Positions 16,223 to 25,621 of a DNA stretch of 64,000 nucleotides are shown here, piece after piece; the stretch's first letter is position 1, and each line of letters opens with the position of its first letter. A program made the position numbers and the translations under genes. The notes below the pieces were generated by a model, which saw only the letters and a program-made list of their open reading frames with translations, was not told where the DNA came from and did no database searches. The stretch covers positions 1,612,001-1,676,000 of the forward strand of contig NZ_BNJG01000003.1 in NCBI RefSeq assembly GCF_016587375.1. The letters run 5' to 3'. Origin of the DNA: Ktedonobacter robiniae. Its GTDB lineage: Bacteria; Chloroflexota; Ktedonobacteria; Ktedonobacterales; Ktedonobacteraceae.

Positions 16223-17362
16223 TCAGTTTCCATAGGTGATGACCATGGGTGGTGGGTTGAGCGACAGGACATCTTTGGGGGGCATGATGCCTGTCTTGGC
16301 CTCAATTTTATAGAAGATTTTAAAGCCGCCATAACGGAAGTTATGGTAGTGCTGCATGTCGTTGCCGACCCACTCGTTATACTGTTGCCTCTTCTCCTCT
16401 TTGTCTCCGGGAAAGCCACCGACACTATCGACATGAATTACCATGTCAACCAGTGGGCTGGAGTGTAGGTTGCGCTTATCGGCGATCTCTGCCTCTCCGG
16501 CGTCGTAGGGATTACTCGCGCTCTCGCCATCCCCGCGATACTGGTGGATGATGAGGATCTTCCGCGGGATGTGATACTTCAGGGGAAGCGCGGCGACGGC
16601 GTCAATAATTGGATTCAAGTCGCTGGACCGCACATTGCTTAGATTTGTGCCCGGAATACCGTCGTGGCGGGGGAACATCCATTCCGGGTCAATTGCCATA
16701 TGCACAAAGGGATATTGCGCCAGGTAGGGCAGAAAGGACGAGACCTCCTTCATGACGGGAGCCTGGCCGATGTTTAGATCGAGAAATAAGAGCAGGTTAT
16801 TGCGCCGACAGAAATCGACGTATGTACGTAAGGTGTCGTCGTCGACGTGATGACTATAGGTGTTATCGGGACCTGGATAGGAATCGGGCACGCTCACGAC
16901 GAGATCAATTCCTAGCTGTACAGGATGAGCCGGGTCTAGCTGCTCATAGACTGCTCCCTGTTGCTTTAGATGATTGAGCATGTCCTGGTTAACTATATAA
17001 GCAGGACCAGTCGGCTCGGCGCCTGGTACGGCATAGAAGGCTACCACACGATGGGTAGGCAATACCGCTCCCACACTGGGATCAAAGGGGACGGGAGTGG
17101 GAGTGTGACCTGGCTTGGAGACAGTATGCGTCGTTTCCGCATGAGGAGAGGATGGTGAAGCCTTGCCTACCAGTAAATAATCTTGCCATAGAGGTAGAGT
17201 GACGAGCGCGACGAGAACCACCAGGATACCAGCGAGTGTAATTCCAATCGGTAGGTATCTGTTACGGCGGACAGGTTTTGGCGGTGCTTCTGGTAAAATT
17301 AATGTAGTCTGTTCAACCTCTGGTTGCTTGACTTCAGGCTGTTCAAGTGATGCTTGATCCAT
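16223..17362 (-). CDS. membrane-anchored extracellular protein, possible TIM-barrel fold, function unknown
   Basis: A 379-residue protein with a cytoplasmic Pro/Glu-rich N-terminus, one transmembrane segment (about residues 39-60), a Thr/Ser/Pro stalk (about 70-100), and an extracellular domain. The domain begins HRVVAFYAVPGAEPTG and contains strand-like repeats ending in acidic residues: GIDLVVSVPD, LLLFLDLNIG, VHMAIDPEWMF, KILIIHQYRG and DMVIHVDS. This resembles a beta/alpha barrel with a DPEW strand end that could hold a catalytic acid, as in glycosidases. I do not recognise the family; a cell-wall or polysaccharide hydrolase is only a suggestion. Confidence 0.72.
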   Translation of the reverse strand: MDQASLEQPEVKQPEVEQTTLILPEAPPKPVRRNRYLPIGITLAGILVVLVALVTLPLWQDYLLVGKASPSSPHAETTHTVSKPGHTPTPVPFDPSVGAVLPTHRVVAFYAVPGAEPTGPAYIVNQDMLNHLKQQGAVYEQLDPAHPVQLGIDLVVSVPDSYPGPDNTYSHHVDDDTLRTYVDFCRRNNLLLFLDLNIGQAPVMKEVSSFLPYLAQYPFVHMAIDPEWMFPRHDGIPGTNLSNVRSSDLNPIIDAVAALPLKYHIPRKILIIHQYRGDGESASNPYDAGEAEIADKRNLHSSPLVDMVIHVDSVGGFPGDKEEKRQQYNEWVGNDMQHYHNFRYGGFKIFYKIEAKTGIMPPKDVLSLNPPPMVITYGN

Positions 17363-17479
17363 TGCTATCTCAATCCTTTATAAGGAACTGTTGTGGTTAA
17401 ATAATAATTGTCCTCCTTATATTGAACAATGTTTGCGTACATGATTTCATCTCACCTGGTACTTTTATCGCCAAGCTGT

Positions 17480-17536
17480 TTTAAGAAATACAAGGGTGCA
17501 GGAGGGTCTCCCTCCTGCACCCTTGTATTTCTTAAA
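17480..17536 (-). terminator. perfect 27-bp hairpin after the GH4 gene
   Basis: Arms 17480-17506 and 17510-17536 are perfectly complementary with a TCT loop. It begins 7 bases beyond the GH4 stop codon on the minus strand and separates the glycosidase operon from the membrane-anchored protein gene. Confidence 0.85.
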
Positions 17537-17543
17537 CACATCC

Positions 17544-19091
17544 TTAACGGGTCATGTTGCCTTTGTCGGCGGCCCCGGCATTGGCGCGGGCCGCTTCGCG
17601 GTGTTGTGCCATCTCCTCCACTGTACGTGTGTGTAGGCGTGCCGCGCCCTGTGTCTCATGTAGGTGAACGCGCTTCCCGGAGTGTTCAAGCTCCGCGATC
17701 CGCTGTTGCGCCTGGGGAATAGCTTCTTGGTACTGGGGGAGCCACCTGGCCTGGGCGACCAGCATCTCATCGGTCATCTGCCAGACTTCTTCAGGATTGC
17801 AGACCGCGCCCACTAATGGATCATGCAGCATAGCCTGTTTGAGCAGGGTCACATCGCCATGTACAGCGGCCTGCATCCCCATTTCCTGCACACGCACACT
17901 AACCGAGCAGGTTGCCGCGCAGGCCAGGGGCAGGTCGCCGATGACAGGCATATGGATGCCAGTTTTATCCACATAACCAGGAATTTCAATGGTGCAGCCA
18001 TCTGGTAAGTTGGTGATGTGGTGCTGATTAGGGATGTTGAAGTGGCCACGATAGATGCGCCCGGTCTCCAGGGCTTCAATGATGTATGAGCCATGCTCCT
18101 CGCTGCGTTTATCTGGCGTGAAGATGGCGGGTGGCTCCTGCATCCAGTTGGGGAAGTCGGTCTCGAACCAGTTGCGCCCCTCGGTGCAGACGCGTAAGTA
18201 GCCGCCAGTCTCGCCATTGATCCAGCTTGAGAGGTCAATCCACTGCTCGATCTCCTCGGGGCGCTTGCGATACCAGGGTAGATACTCGCTCAAGTGTCCA
18301 TTGGACTCTGTGCTATAGTAGCCGAAGCGGCGCAGGACATCGATACGCACCTTCTCCGTTGTCGGAAAGGTCGGATGTTGCTCAAACAACTCCAGTAGTT
18401 GTGGCAGCATATCGCGTCCACGCCACTGGACCTTGATGAACCAGGTCTGGTGGTTGATGCCTGCGGCGATGACCTCTACATCCCGTCGATGAAGTTTTGC
18501 CTCGGGATCCAGCAAGCCTTCGCGTTTGGCCCAATGCTCGATAACGCTGGTGATCTGCCAGTGCGCGCCCTGCACGCCATGACAGAGACCAATAGTGGGC
18601 ACGCCGCCATAGGTGTTACACGCCCAGACATTCATTGCCATTGGATTGGCATAGTTGAGCAGGATCGCTCCTGGTTTGGCTACTTCGCGGATATCTTTGC
18701 AGAAATCCAGTAGCGCGGGAATGGTGCGCTGGGCATACATGATGCCACCAGCACAGATCGTATCACCCACGCATTGATCAACCCCATACTTCAAAGGGAT
18801 ATCAATATCGGTCTGGAAAGCCTCCAGTCCACCCTGGCGAATGGTACAGAGTACATAATCGGCATCTGCCAGGGCCTGGCGACGATCAAGGGTGGGTTGA
18901 ATGGTCGCGGGCAGTTTGTTGGCTTCAATATCGCGCTGGCACAGCTTTGTGACCATATCCAGGTTATGCTGGGAAATATCGGTAAAGGCAAAGGTGGTAT
19001 CAGCCAGTTCGGGTACGGTCAAGATATCGCGGACCAGCGTCCGAGTGAAGCCAATGGAACCAGCTCCAATGATGGCGACTTTGATTGGCAT
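17544..19091 (-). CDS. GH4 family glycosidase, probable alpha-galactosidase
   Basis: A 515-residue NAD- and metal-dependent glycosidase of family GH4, which acts by oxidation at C3 of the sugar. The N-terminal Rossmann motif is IIGAGSIGFTRTLVRDI (residues 7-23). The metal ligands expected for the family are visible as Cys170 in IGLCHGVQG and His214 in GINHQTW. The LCHxVQG form resembles MelA-type alpha-galactosidases more than 6-phospho-glycosidases, and no PTS genes are near. The C-terminus is longer than usual, with a charged coiled tail. GAAAGGA before ATG 19091 supports this start over upstream in-frame codons. It is the last gene of the GH31-GH42-GH4 operon and should be cytoplasmic. Confidence 0.9.
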   Translation of the reverse strand: MPIKVAIIGAGSIGFTRTLVRDILTVPELADTTFAFTDISQHNLDMVTKLCQRDIEANKLPATIQPTLDRRQALADADYVLCTIRQGGLEAFQTDIDIPLKYGVDQCVGDTICAGGIMYAQRTIPALLDFCKDIREVAKPGAILLNYANPMAMNVWACNTYGGVPTIGLCHGVQGAHWQITSVIEHWAKREGLLDPEAKLHRRDVEVIAAGINHQTWFIKVQWRGRDMLPQLLELFEQHPTFPTTEKVRIDVLRRFGYYSTESNGHLSEYLPWYRKRPEEIEQWIDLSSWINGETGGYLRVCTEGRNWFETDFPNWMQEPPAIFTPDKRSEEHGSYIIEALETGRIYRGHFNIPNQHHITNLPDGCTIEIPGYVDKTGIHMPVIGDLPLACAATCSVSVRVQEMGMQAAVHGDVTLLKQAMLHDPLVGAVCNPEEVWQMTDEMLVAQARWLPQYQEAIPQAQQRIAELEHSGKRVHLHETQGAARLHTRTVEEMAQHREAARANAGAADKGNMTR

Positions 19092-19212
19092 CGCAGGCAT
19101 CCTTTCAGGTAAGTGGTGCAGTATATTGCTATTGTGCTTACTGTAACACGCCATAAGAAGTGCCTTCAAGGTCAGAATGTTCCCTCGTGTCTGGCACTTC
19201 CTGGGAGGCTGC

Positions 19213-21228
19213 TTACGCTTTCGTCAGAATAGCCACATCATAGGCTTCCAGCAGAAGTGTTTCTGCAACCTCCTGGTCGCGTAACAAGTCATGATAGCGG
19301 TTGCCTGGCGGGAGCGCGACCCGAGTGGGCGTGTCCTGGTGGTTGAGCAAGAAAAGCAACTGGCCCTGAGCGTTTTGGCGAAGTGTAGCCTCGACCCCTG
19401 GAGGCGTGGTGAGCACCGGGTGGATCTGCTGCTCCTGGAGGATACGCCCATAGAAATCATCCAGGAAGCGCGACTCCGGCTCACTCCCGATATAGTAGGC
19501 AGCTCCAGCTCCGATGTTGTGGCGAGTGAGCACTGGCGTGCCAGCGTAGAAATCGTCGCCATAGGTCGCGAGTGTGGTGGCCCCTTCACAGTGAGTGATG
19601 GCGCAGAGATGGCCGCAGGTATAGCTCTCGCCACTGTCGTGCAGCACAATCCGGTTGTGTTGGTCAGGATGGAGCGCGTCAATCTCTTCATTCCATATAC
19701 CAAGGACCTCACGCAGTGGTCCGGGATAACCGTTCTCGAAGGCGAGGTCACACTCGTCAACCATACCGCTGAAGTACGTCGTAACGAAGGTGCCTCCCTG
19801 CCTGACAAAGTCACGTATACGCTCGGCTACGCCTGGTTTGAGCATATAGAGCATGGGTGCGATCAGGACGCGATAGCGGCTAAAGTCTGAGTCACTGAAG
19901 ACAATATCGACCGGCACATTGCGTTTCCAGAATGTGGCATAATGCTGGCGTACGGTCGCCACATAACGCTTATCGCGCACCGGTCCGATGCTGGCGTCCA
20001 TGGCCCACCAGTTGTTCCAATCGAAAATGAGCGCGACCTCTGATGGCGTGACGCCGCCCAGGGTACGATCTTGCAGGCGCAGGAGTTCCTCTCCCAGTTG
20101 GCGTACTTCACGAAAGACGCGGGTATCACTACGTCCACTGTGCTCAATTATGGCGCCGTGCATTTTTTCGCACTGGCCACGGCTGCGGCGCCACTGGAAG
20201 TACATTACCGTCTCCGCGCCGTGGGCTACCGCCAGGTAGCTCCACAGACGCAGGACGCCCGGTCGTTTGAGGCTATTGTATTCCTGCCAGTTCTGGCTGC
20301 TGGGCGTTTGCTCCATCAGCATGAAAGGCTGGCCATCGCGTAACCCACGCATAAAATCATGGGCGAAGGCGATGTCGGAAGCCTGGTCGTGCGCGCTGGG
20401 ATAGCAGTCCCAGGAGATCACATCGACCTCTTTCGCCCAGGCGCGGTAGTCCAGTTCGGAATAGGTATTCATCATGTTGGTCGTGATAGGCAGGTGCTGC
20501 GAGTAGGCGCGAATGGCGTCGCGCTCGGTTTTATAGCATTCCAGCATCATCTCGCTCTGGAAACGCTTGTAATCGACCACCAGCGCGTGGTTTGAGCGTT
20601 CCCCATTGGCATAAGGTGGCTCGATCTGCGACCAATCAGTGTAGGTATGGCTCCAGAATGCTGCCCACCATCTTTGATTTAAGACATCCAGATTTGCGTA
20701 ACGCTGCTGGAGCCATGTGCGAAACGCAGCAGCACAGTTTTCGCAGTAGCAAGCGCCAGCATACTCATTCGAGACATGCCAGGCAATGACGGCGGGATGC
20801 TGGTGATAGCGTTCCGCCAGCTTGCCTGCTATCTGTACAGCCAGGCGGCGATAATTAGCTGAGCATGGACAATAGTTGACACGCCAACTATGATGCCAAC
20901 GTACGCCGTTATCACCAGCGCGCATGACATCGGGATAGCGCTGCGACATCCAGGCTGGTTGGGCCGCGGTGGGCGTGGCCAGGCAGACGAAGCGTCCCGC
21001 CGCAGCCAGCTTGTCCAGGATGGTATCGAGCCCCTCGAAGGTAAAACGTTCCTCTTCAGGCTGAAGCGAAACCCAGCTAAATACACCCAATGTCGCAACC
21101 TCAAAATGGCACTCCTGCATGAGCTGGATATCTTCGTCCCAGATAGCCCGTGGCCATTGCTCTGGATTATAGTCTCCCCCGTGCCAGATAAAGGGCGCGC
21201 GTGAATTCAAAGGAGAAAATGGTTGCAT
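19213..21228 (-). CDS. GH42 beta-galactosidase
   Basis: A 671-residue cytoplasmic enzyme that removes terminal beta-galactose. Family marks are GGDYNPEQWP at residues 17-26, the acid/base Glu155 in WHVSNEYAG, the nucleophile Glu306 in FMLMEQTPS, and the structural zinc site Cys120, Cys160, Cys162 and Cys165 (YCENC) as in Thermus A4 beta-galactosidase. The trimerisation and C-terminal beta domains follow, and the length is normal for GH42. ATG 21228 matches the family start; the frame is open upstream, where it overlaps the end of the GH31 gene. It lies 35 bases downstream of GH31 and is presumably cotranscribed from the LacI-controlled promoter. Confidence 0.93.
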   Translation of the reverse strand: MQPFSPLNSRAPFIWHGGDYNPEQWPRAIWDEDIQLMQECHFEVATLGVFSWVSLQPEEERFTFEGLDTILDKLAAAGRFVCLATPTAAQPAWMSQRYPDVMRAGDNGVRWHHSWRVNYCPCSANYRRLAVQIAGKLAERYHQHPAVIAWHVSNEYAGACYCENCAAAFRTWLQQRYANLDVLNQRWWAAFWSHTYTDWSQIEPPYANGERSNHALVVDYKRFQSEMMLECYKTERDAIRAYSQHLPITTNMMNTYSELDYRAWAKEVDVISWDCYPSAHDQASDIAFAHDFMRGLRDGQPFMLMEQTPSSQNWQEYNSLKRPGVLRLWSYLAVAHGAETVMYFQWRRSRGQCEKMHGAIIEHSGRSDTRVFREVRQLGEELLRLQDRTLGGVTPSEVALIFDWNNWWAMDASIGPVRDKRYVATVRQHYATFWKRNVPVDIVFSDSDFSRYRVLIAPMLYMLKPGVAERIRDFVRQGGTFVTTYFSGMVDECDLAFENGYPGPLREVLGIWNEEIDALHPDQHNRIVLHDSGESYTCGHLCAITHCEGATTLATYGDDFYAGTPVLTRHNIGAGAAYYIGSEPESRFLDDFYGRILQEQQIHPVLTTPPGVEATLRQNAQGQLLFLLNHQDTPTRVALPPGNRYHDLLRDQEVAETLLLEAYDVAILTKA

Positions 21229-21263
21229 CAAACTCTCATTTCGTTGTTTCTCAGGAATCGATC

Positions 21264-23663
21264 TCAAACACTTAGCTTTACGAGAATAGTACCATCCTCG
21301 GCCTGCACCCAGGTATTTTGTGGCTGCTGTTCTCCTGACGATACCTCCTTGCATGCTTGAGTAGTATTGATCAGTACCTCGGTAACGAGCGCGCTCCCGG
21401 CCAGGGGAAGTAGACGCAGAGCAAGCTGACGTTTGGCCCCTGCAAGGCTGATACGCAACTGGCTGCCTTCCAGCTCGGCGGTGATGCGTGTCTGACCATC
21501 TCTATCCTGCAGCTCAAATGTCCCTCGTTCCAGCAGGTAAGCCTCGACCGTGATATCCGTAAAAGGTTCCTCGGCAGTGAACGAGACAGGTTCGGCAGTC
21601 GGAATGAGCGCGTTAGCACGCACATAAAGGGGAAGGGTTTCTAGCGGTGCCTGCACCTGGATGGTACGAGGGCCAGTGAATGTTTCGCGCGTCCAGTAAT
21701 CAATCCAACGGCCTTCTGGCAGATAGACCGTGCGCTCCCCACTAAGATTGTAGATAGGGGCTACCAGCAGTTCCTCGCCGAGCATATATTGCAAATCCAT
21801 TGTGTGGGTCGAGGGATCATCCGGAAATTCGAGCACCATTGGCCGCATAATGGGCAAGCTGGTTCGCGCGGCTACACACGCGTAGGTGTAGAGATATGGG
21901 AGCAGGCGGTAACGCAGGCGAGCGTAGGTGCGGAAGAGCTCCAGTCCCCGCGGACCAAAATCCCAGGGGAGGCGGGTAGAATTGCCATGGGCGCGGATCA
22001 TTGGCGAGAAAAGGCCAAACTGTGCCCAGCGAACATAGAGTTCTGTCGAGGGATGGCCTGTGAAGCCGCCAACATCGTGGCTCCAGAAAGCGTGACCACA
22101 CATAGCCATGCTCAGTCCGCTACGTATGGTCGAAGCCATGGCGGGAAAGGTGCTGTTGACGTCGCCACTCCACTGGGCTGCATGGCGTTGCCCGCCTGCG
22201 TACGTGGAGCGTGCCCAGACCAATCCAGTGTGGCCTGTAACCTCCTCGGTGACCTGGGCGACAATGTCGTTGTACAGCAGCGAGTAGAGATTATGGAGTT
22301 GCTCGCCTTTGATACCACTATAAGCTAGCGCGTCGTTGGGAATGCCTTCGCCAAAATCCGTCTTATACACGTCGGCGCCAATGCGAAGCGGTTCGCGCAG
22401 CAGCTCTTTAAACCAGGCGATGGCCTCGGGGTTGGTGACATCAATGATGCCAACTGGCGGGTGGAAACCACCCCAGATATCGACCACGTACGTTTGACCT
22501 TGCGCGTTCTTGAGAAAATATCCCTTTTCATCACCCCTGGTAAAATACTCGCTCTCGATGCCAATATATGGGTGCATCCAGAGGCACACCTTGAAGCCCA
22601 TGGATTTAAGTTCAGCCAGCAAACCAGCGGGATCAGGGAATAGCTCGCTATCCCATAATAGCTCCGACCAGCGGCCAAAACGCTGCCAGTAGCAGTCCAG
22701 GTGTAAGACATCACAGGGAATCTCGTGCTCACGAATCAGTCGGGCCCGGCGCAGTACCTCTTCAGCACTATCGCGTTGAAACCCCGAGGAGATCCAGGTA
22801 CCCAGAGACCACTTAGGCGGCAAAATGGGAAAACTTACCAGCGAGCCATATTTGGTAACGATGCTCTTGAGATCGGGCCCGGCTATCACATAGTAGTCCA
22901 GCGCGCTGTCCCGGCTAATGATGCTGTAAGTCGCCGTGTTACTTGCCACCATGTCAAAATCCACCGCATTCGTGGTATCGACGAAAACACCATACTTGCG
23001 TGTACTCACGACAAAGGGCACATTTTTGTAGGAGCGCTCGCTAAATGCTCCACCACAATCGATATTCCAGGTCGTAATGCGTTGCCCGCGTTTATCGAAA
23101 TCAGTGAATTTTTCACCAAAGCCAAAGAAGTGCTCATCTGGCTCAGCGGTAAAGCTATCGTGGAATGCGACACGCTGACCGTTTATCTTGCTCAGGCCAA
23201 AGGGCAGCACGGTCAGCTTCATGCGTACATTGGTAACTTCGCTGTAATTTTGCGAAAGCAGGGGGCGACCATCAGCGTCACAGAAAGTGAGATGAAAAGG
23301 TTGAAGGGCGACCTCTATACGCAACGATGGCGTTTGCAAGTAAACGTACCCCTCGGAATGCGTTATAGTCACTTCGCATTCGTCTGCCGGAAAGTCGCGC
23401 GCCAGGCGTATACGCGCGGGATCGCTCTCCTCATTCTCCAGTAGCACTCGCGCGATGCCATCGGCTACCAGGATGAGCGTGACAGTGACGTTTTCTCCGC
23501 TACATGTCTGGCCCTGTAGCACAATTCCTCGCGCATGCTGTCCTTTGACCTCTGCCTGAACAAGAAAATCAGGCCCTCCCTGGTCCTCCGCCTCGCGCAC
23601 AGGAAGTTGGGGCGGCTCAGTCATATACACATTGTACGGGAGCAATGGAACCTGATCAGCCAT
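21264..23663 (-). CDS. GH31 alpha-xylosidase/alpha-glucosidase (YicI type)
   Basis: A 799-residue cytoplasmic glycosidase. The nucleophile Asp436 lies in VYKTDFGEG and the acid/base Asp501 in QWSGDVNSTF; the 65-residue spacing is close to that of E. coli YicI. The N-terminal beta-sandwich (about 30-260), the barrel (about 280-630) and the C-terminal beta domains are all present. The KTDFGE form is usual for alpha-xylosidases, which strip xylose from xyloglucan oligosaccharides, but alpha-glucosidase activity cannot be excluded. GGAAGGAG nine bases upstream fixes ATG 23663. It is the first gene of the operon and faces the lacI-type gene across a region carrying a LacI-type operator. Confidence 0.92.
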   Translation of the reverse strand: MADQVPLLPYNVYMTEPPQLPVREAEDQGGPDFLVQAEVKGQHARGIVLQGQTCSGENVTVTLILVADGIARVLLENEESDPARIRLARDFPADECEVTITHSEGYVYLQTPSLRIEVALQPFHLTFCDADGRPLLSQNYSEVTNVRMKLTVLPFGLSKINGQRVAFHDSFTAEPDEHFFGFGEKFTDFDKRGQRITTWNIDCGGAFSERSYKNVPFVVSTRKYGVFVDTTNAVDFDMVASNTATYSIISRDSALDYYVIAGPDLKSIVTKYGSLVSFPILPPKWSLGTWISSGFQRDSAEEVLRRARLIREHEIPCDVLHLDCYWQRFGRWSELLWDSELFPDPAGLLAELKSMGFKVCLWMHPYIGIESEYFTRGDEKGYFLKNAQGQTYVVDIWGGFHPPVGIIDVTNPEAIAWFKELLREPLRIGADVYKTDFGEGIPNDALAYSGIKGEQLHNLYSLLYNDIVAQVTEEVTGHTGLVWARSTYAGGQRHAAQWSGDVNSTFPAMASTIRSGLSMAMCGHAFWSHDVGGFTGHPSTELYVRWAQFGLFSPMIRAHGNSTRLPWDFGPRGLELFRTYARLRYRLLPYLYTYACVAARTSLPIMRPMVLEFPDDPSTHTMDLQYMLGEELLVAPIYNLSGERTVYLPEGRWIDYWTRETFTGPRTIQVQAPLETLPLYVRANALIPTAEPVSFTAEEPFTDITVEAYLLERGTFELQDRDGQTRITAELEGSQLRISLAGAKRQLALRLLPLAGSALVTEVLINTTQACKEVSSGEQQPQNTWVQAEDGTILVKLSV

Positions 23664-23802
23664 AAGAATCTACTCCTTCCATATCAGTGAAACGCTTTGT
23701 CCGTTGAAAGGTAGTACATCAAGTCATATGTACATAGAAACGACAGGATGGCATAGAGAGTTTGTCGCCGAAAACAAACTTTTTAATTTGGAGAATGTTC
23801 TC

Positions 23803-23831
23803 TTGACAATGGGCGTGCCATTGAGTAATCT
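23803..23831 (+). promoter_or_regulatory. candidate promoter of the lacI-type gene
   Basis: TTGACA 23803-23808, then 17 bases, then TAATCT 23826-23831. The LacI-type operator begins 14 bases further on, a position that fits autorepression. Confidence 0.45.
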
Positions 23832-23845
23832 CATAATAGGATCGA

Positions 23846-23863
23846 TTTGGGAGCGATCCCAAA
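23846..23863. promoter_or_regulatory. LacI-type operator, copy 1
   Basis: TTTGGGAGCGATCCCAAA is an 18-base palindrome with a central CG and one mismatched pair, the usual shape of LacI/GalR operators. It sits between the divergent GH31 operon and the lacI-type gene. The core TGGGAGCGATCCCA recurs exactly at 25070-25083 upstream of the ABC importer. Confidence 0.82.
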
Positions 23864-23929
23864 ACTATTGTACATGATGCATTGCCCAAAAGTAAACGCT
23901 AGAGATTCAAAAAAAACAAAGAGGTTGAA

Positions 23930-24970
23930 ATGCCGCAATTGACGATTGAAGATATTGCCAGATTAGCTGGTGTTTCTCGCTCAACAGTGTCCCGGGTCCT
24001 CAATAGTCAGCCGAGCGTCCGGCCTGCTGTAAGAGACCGTGTGCAGGAAGTGATTATCGCGCACGGATACACTCCCCAGGCAGCGGCGCGTCAGCTCGTC
24101 ACACAGCGTACGCGTAGCATTGGGCTGATTTTGCCCGATAATGTCTATAACCTCTTTGGCAACCCAATTTTTGCCTTGATGAGCCAGGGAGTGAGCCAGG
24201 TTTGCGCGCAACAAGGTTATACATCTCTGCTCTTTATGGGTCGGCAGGATATGAATGAGCAAGATATGTTTAAAATGCTGCGCGGGCGTGAGTTTGATGG
24301 GGTTGTGTTAATCAGCAGCAACACTAATGATACCTACGCGGCCTTTCTCAAAGAGACGGGCATTCCCTATACGCGGATTGGCCATGAGCCAGAGCAAGAC
24401 GACCTCAGGTATGTAGATGTGGACAATGTCGAGGCTGCGCGTATCGGGGTCAAGCACCTGATCTCGCTAGGGCATCGGCGTATAGCTATGCTTAAAGGGC
24501 TGGCCAGGGACACCTGTACCTCCGACCGCTATCAAGGCTATAAGGAGGCTTTGGAGGAAGCCGGTATCCCGCTGGACCCGGAGCTGGTTGGTGATGGAGA
24601 TTGGTCCACCGCTAGTGGTTATGAGTTGACAAAGCGTTTTTTGCGGCTTGAGAGGCCGCCCACAGCCCTCTTTTCCTCCAACGATATGATGGTCGCGGGT
24701 GTAATTCGGGCAGTACACGAACAGGGGCGAAGGGTGCCTGAAGATCTGGCTATTGTTGGTTTCGACGATCTGCCCCAGACGACGATGATCTTCCCGGATT
24801 TGACTACCATCCGACAACCCTGCGTGGAGCTGGGTATCCGCGCTGCCGAGATGCTCATTGAGCAATTGGAGCAAGACACGAAAGAGACCACACCCATGCA
24901 TGTCATTTTACCGACAACATTGGTGATTCGTGAATCTTGCGGCTTCAAGCGCCGCTCGGTTGTTTCTTAA
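23930..24970 (+). CDS. LacI family transcriptional regulator of the glycoside regulon
   Basis: A 346-residue repressor. Residues 1-50 are the helix-turn-helix and hinge helix (TIEDIARLAGVSRSTVSRVL, later TPQAAARQL), and 60-340 form the periplasmic-binding-protein-like sensor domain (SIGLILPD, DGVVLIS, VGFDDLP, IRQPCVELG). AGAGG stands five bases before ATG 23930. It should bind the TGGGAGCGATCCCA palindromes at 23846 and 25068 and release them when it binds a sugar from the imported oligosaccharides. It is flanked by the divergent glycosidase operon and the downstream importer, which it probably controls together with itself. Confidence 0.94.
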   Translation: MPQLTIEDIARLAGVSRSTVSRVLNSQPSVRPAVRDRVQEVIIAHGYTPQAAARQLVTQRTRSIGLILPDNVYNLFGNPIFALMSQGVSQVCAQQGYTSLLFMGRQDMNEQDMFKMLRGREFDGVVLISSNTNDTYAAFLKETGIPYTRIGHEPEQDDLRYVDVDNVEAARIGVKHLISLGHRRIAMLKGLARDTCTSDRYQGYKEALEEAGIPLDPELVGDGDWSTASGYELTKRFLRLERPPTALFSSNDMMVAGVIRAVHEQGRRVPEDLAIVGFDDLPQTTMIFPDLTTIRQPCVELGIRAAEMLIEQLEQDTKETTPMHVILPTTLVIRESCGFKRRSVVS

Positions 24971-25023
24971 CGCAGATTCATTATTTAACATAAGCTACGG
25001 CTTCTGGATAACAAGCAAGAAAC

Positions 25024-25052
25024 TTGACAAGCGCATATTTATTAGGTACACT
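25024..25052 (+). promoter_or_regulatory. candidate promoter upstream of the ABC importer
   Basis: TTGACA 25024-25029 and TACACT 25047-25052 with a 17-base spacer. The operator copy at 25068-25085 would cover the start region of this transcript, fitting repression by LacI. The leader to the first permease gene is more than 550 bases long. Confidence 0.55.
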
Positions 25053-25067
25053 CATTCGTAATAAAGT

Positions 25068-25085
25068 TATGGGAGCGATCCCAAA
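25068..25085. promoter_or_regulatory. LacI-type operator, copy 2
   Basis: TATGGGAGCGATCCCAAA matches copy 1 in 16 of 18 positions, including the whole core. It lies just downstream of a TTGACA/TACACT promoter and upstream of the sugar importer genes. Confidence 0.82.
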
Positions 25086-25118
25086 TGCCATCAGTTCATT
25101 TTAGCTGAATAAAGAGCA

Positions 25119-25250
25119 GAGGTTGCAATGCTGCAATTCACGATTAAACGTGAGCAAAACCAGAGTAGGTCTGCTAGCCAGATCACGTATTGTATCCAGC
25201 TCCAGAGACCTCATCCGGTAAAAAACATGGTGTCAGGGGCTCATAAGTAG
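25119..25250 (+). pseudogene. vestigial duplicate of the lacI ribosome site and first codons
   Basis: GAGGTTGCAATGCTGCAATT and the following ACGATTAAA closely match the start of the real lacI-type gene (GAGGTTGAAATGCCGCAATT, then ACGATTGAA). The frame from ATG 25128 reads MLQFTIKREQ, compared with MPQLTIEDIA, keeps a short SRS stretch and ends at TAG 25250 after 40 codons. Together with the duplicated operator just upstream, this suggests that the lacI promoter-operator-start segment was copied here and the coding part then decayed. It could also now serve as a leader peptide. Positions 25251-25621 hold no gene that I can support. Confidence 0.55.
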
Positions 25251-25621
25251 ATGCCTATCGATATTTCTGCCTACTTGCGCACCCAATAGCACCTGACTTT
25301 CTAGCGTATGTTCCCCCGTTTTTCTAGGCAAAGCATATTGCCATTGATGAGGCATTTTCTTATCATCAGTTCAAAAGGTTGAGCTGATGTACGTAATCTG
25401 CAGTATTTCGACGAGCCCAGGAAATGCGCTCACCTTTCTGTTTCTAGCCTCACCAAATATGGAGCTTAGAGCGGGCGCTCTTACTACGCATGTCTAGTTG
25501 ATATGTTGTCAACTAGAGAATACGTCGTGCCTGAGGGAATGAGTATTATTTTGGAATTGGATGTTGCTGTTTGACATCTCTCTTTCCGCTTGATATATGG
25601 GACTGAGAAGGAACTATTGTT

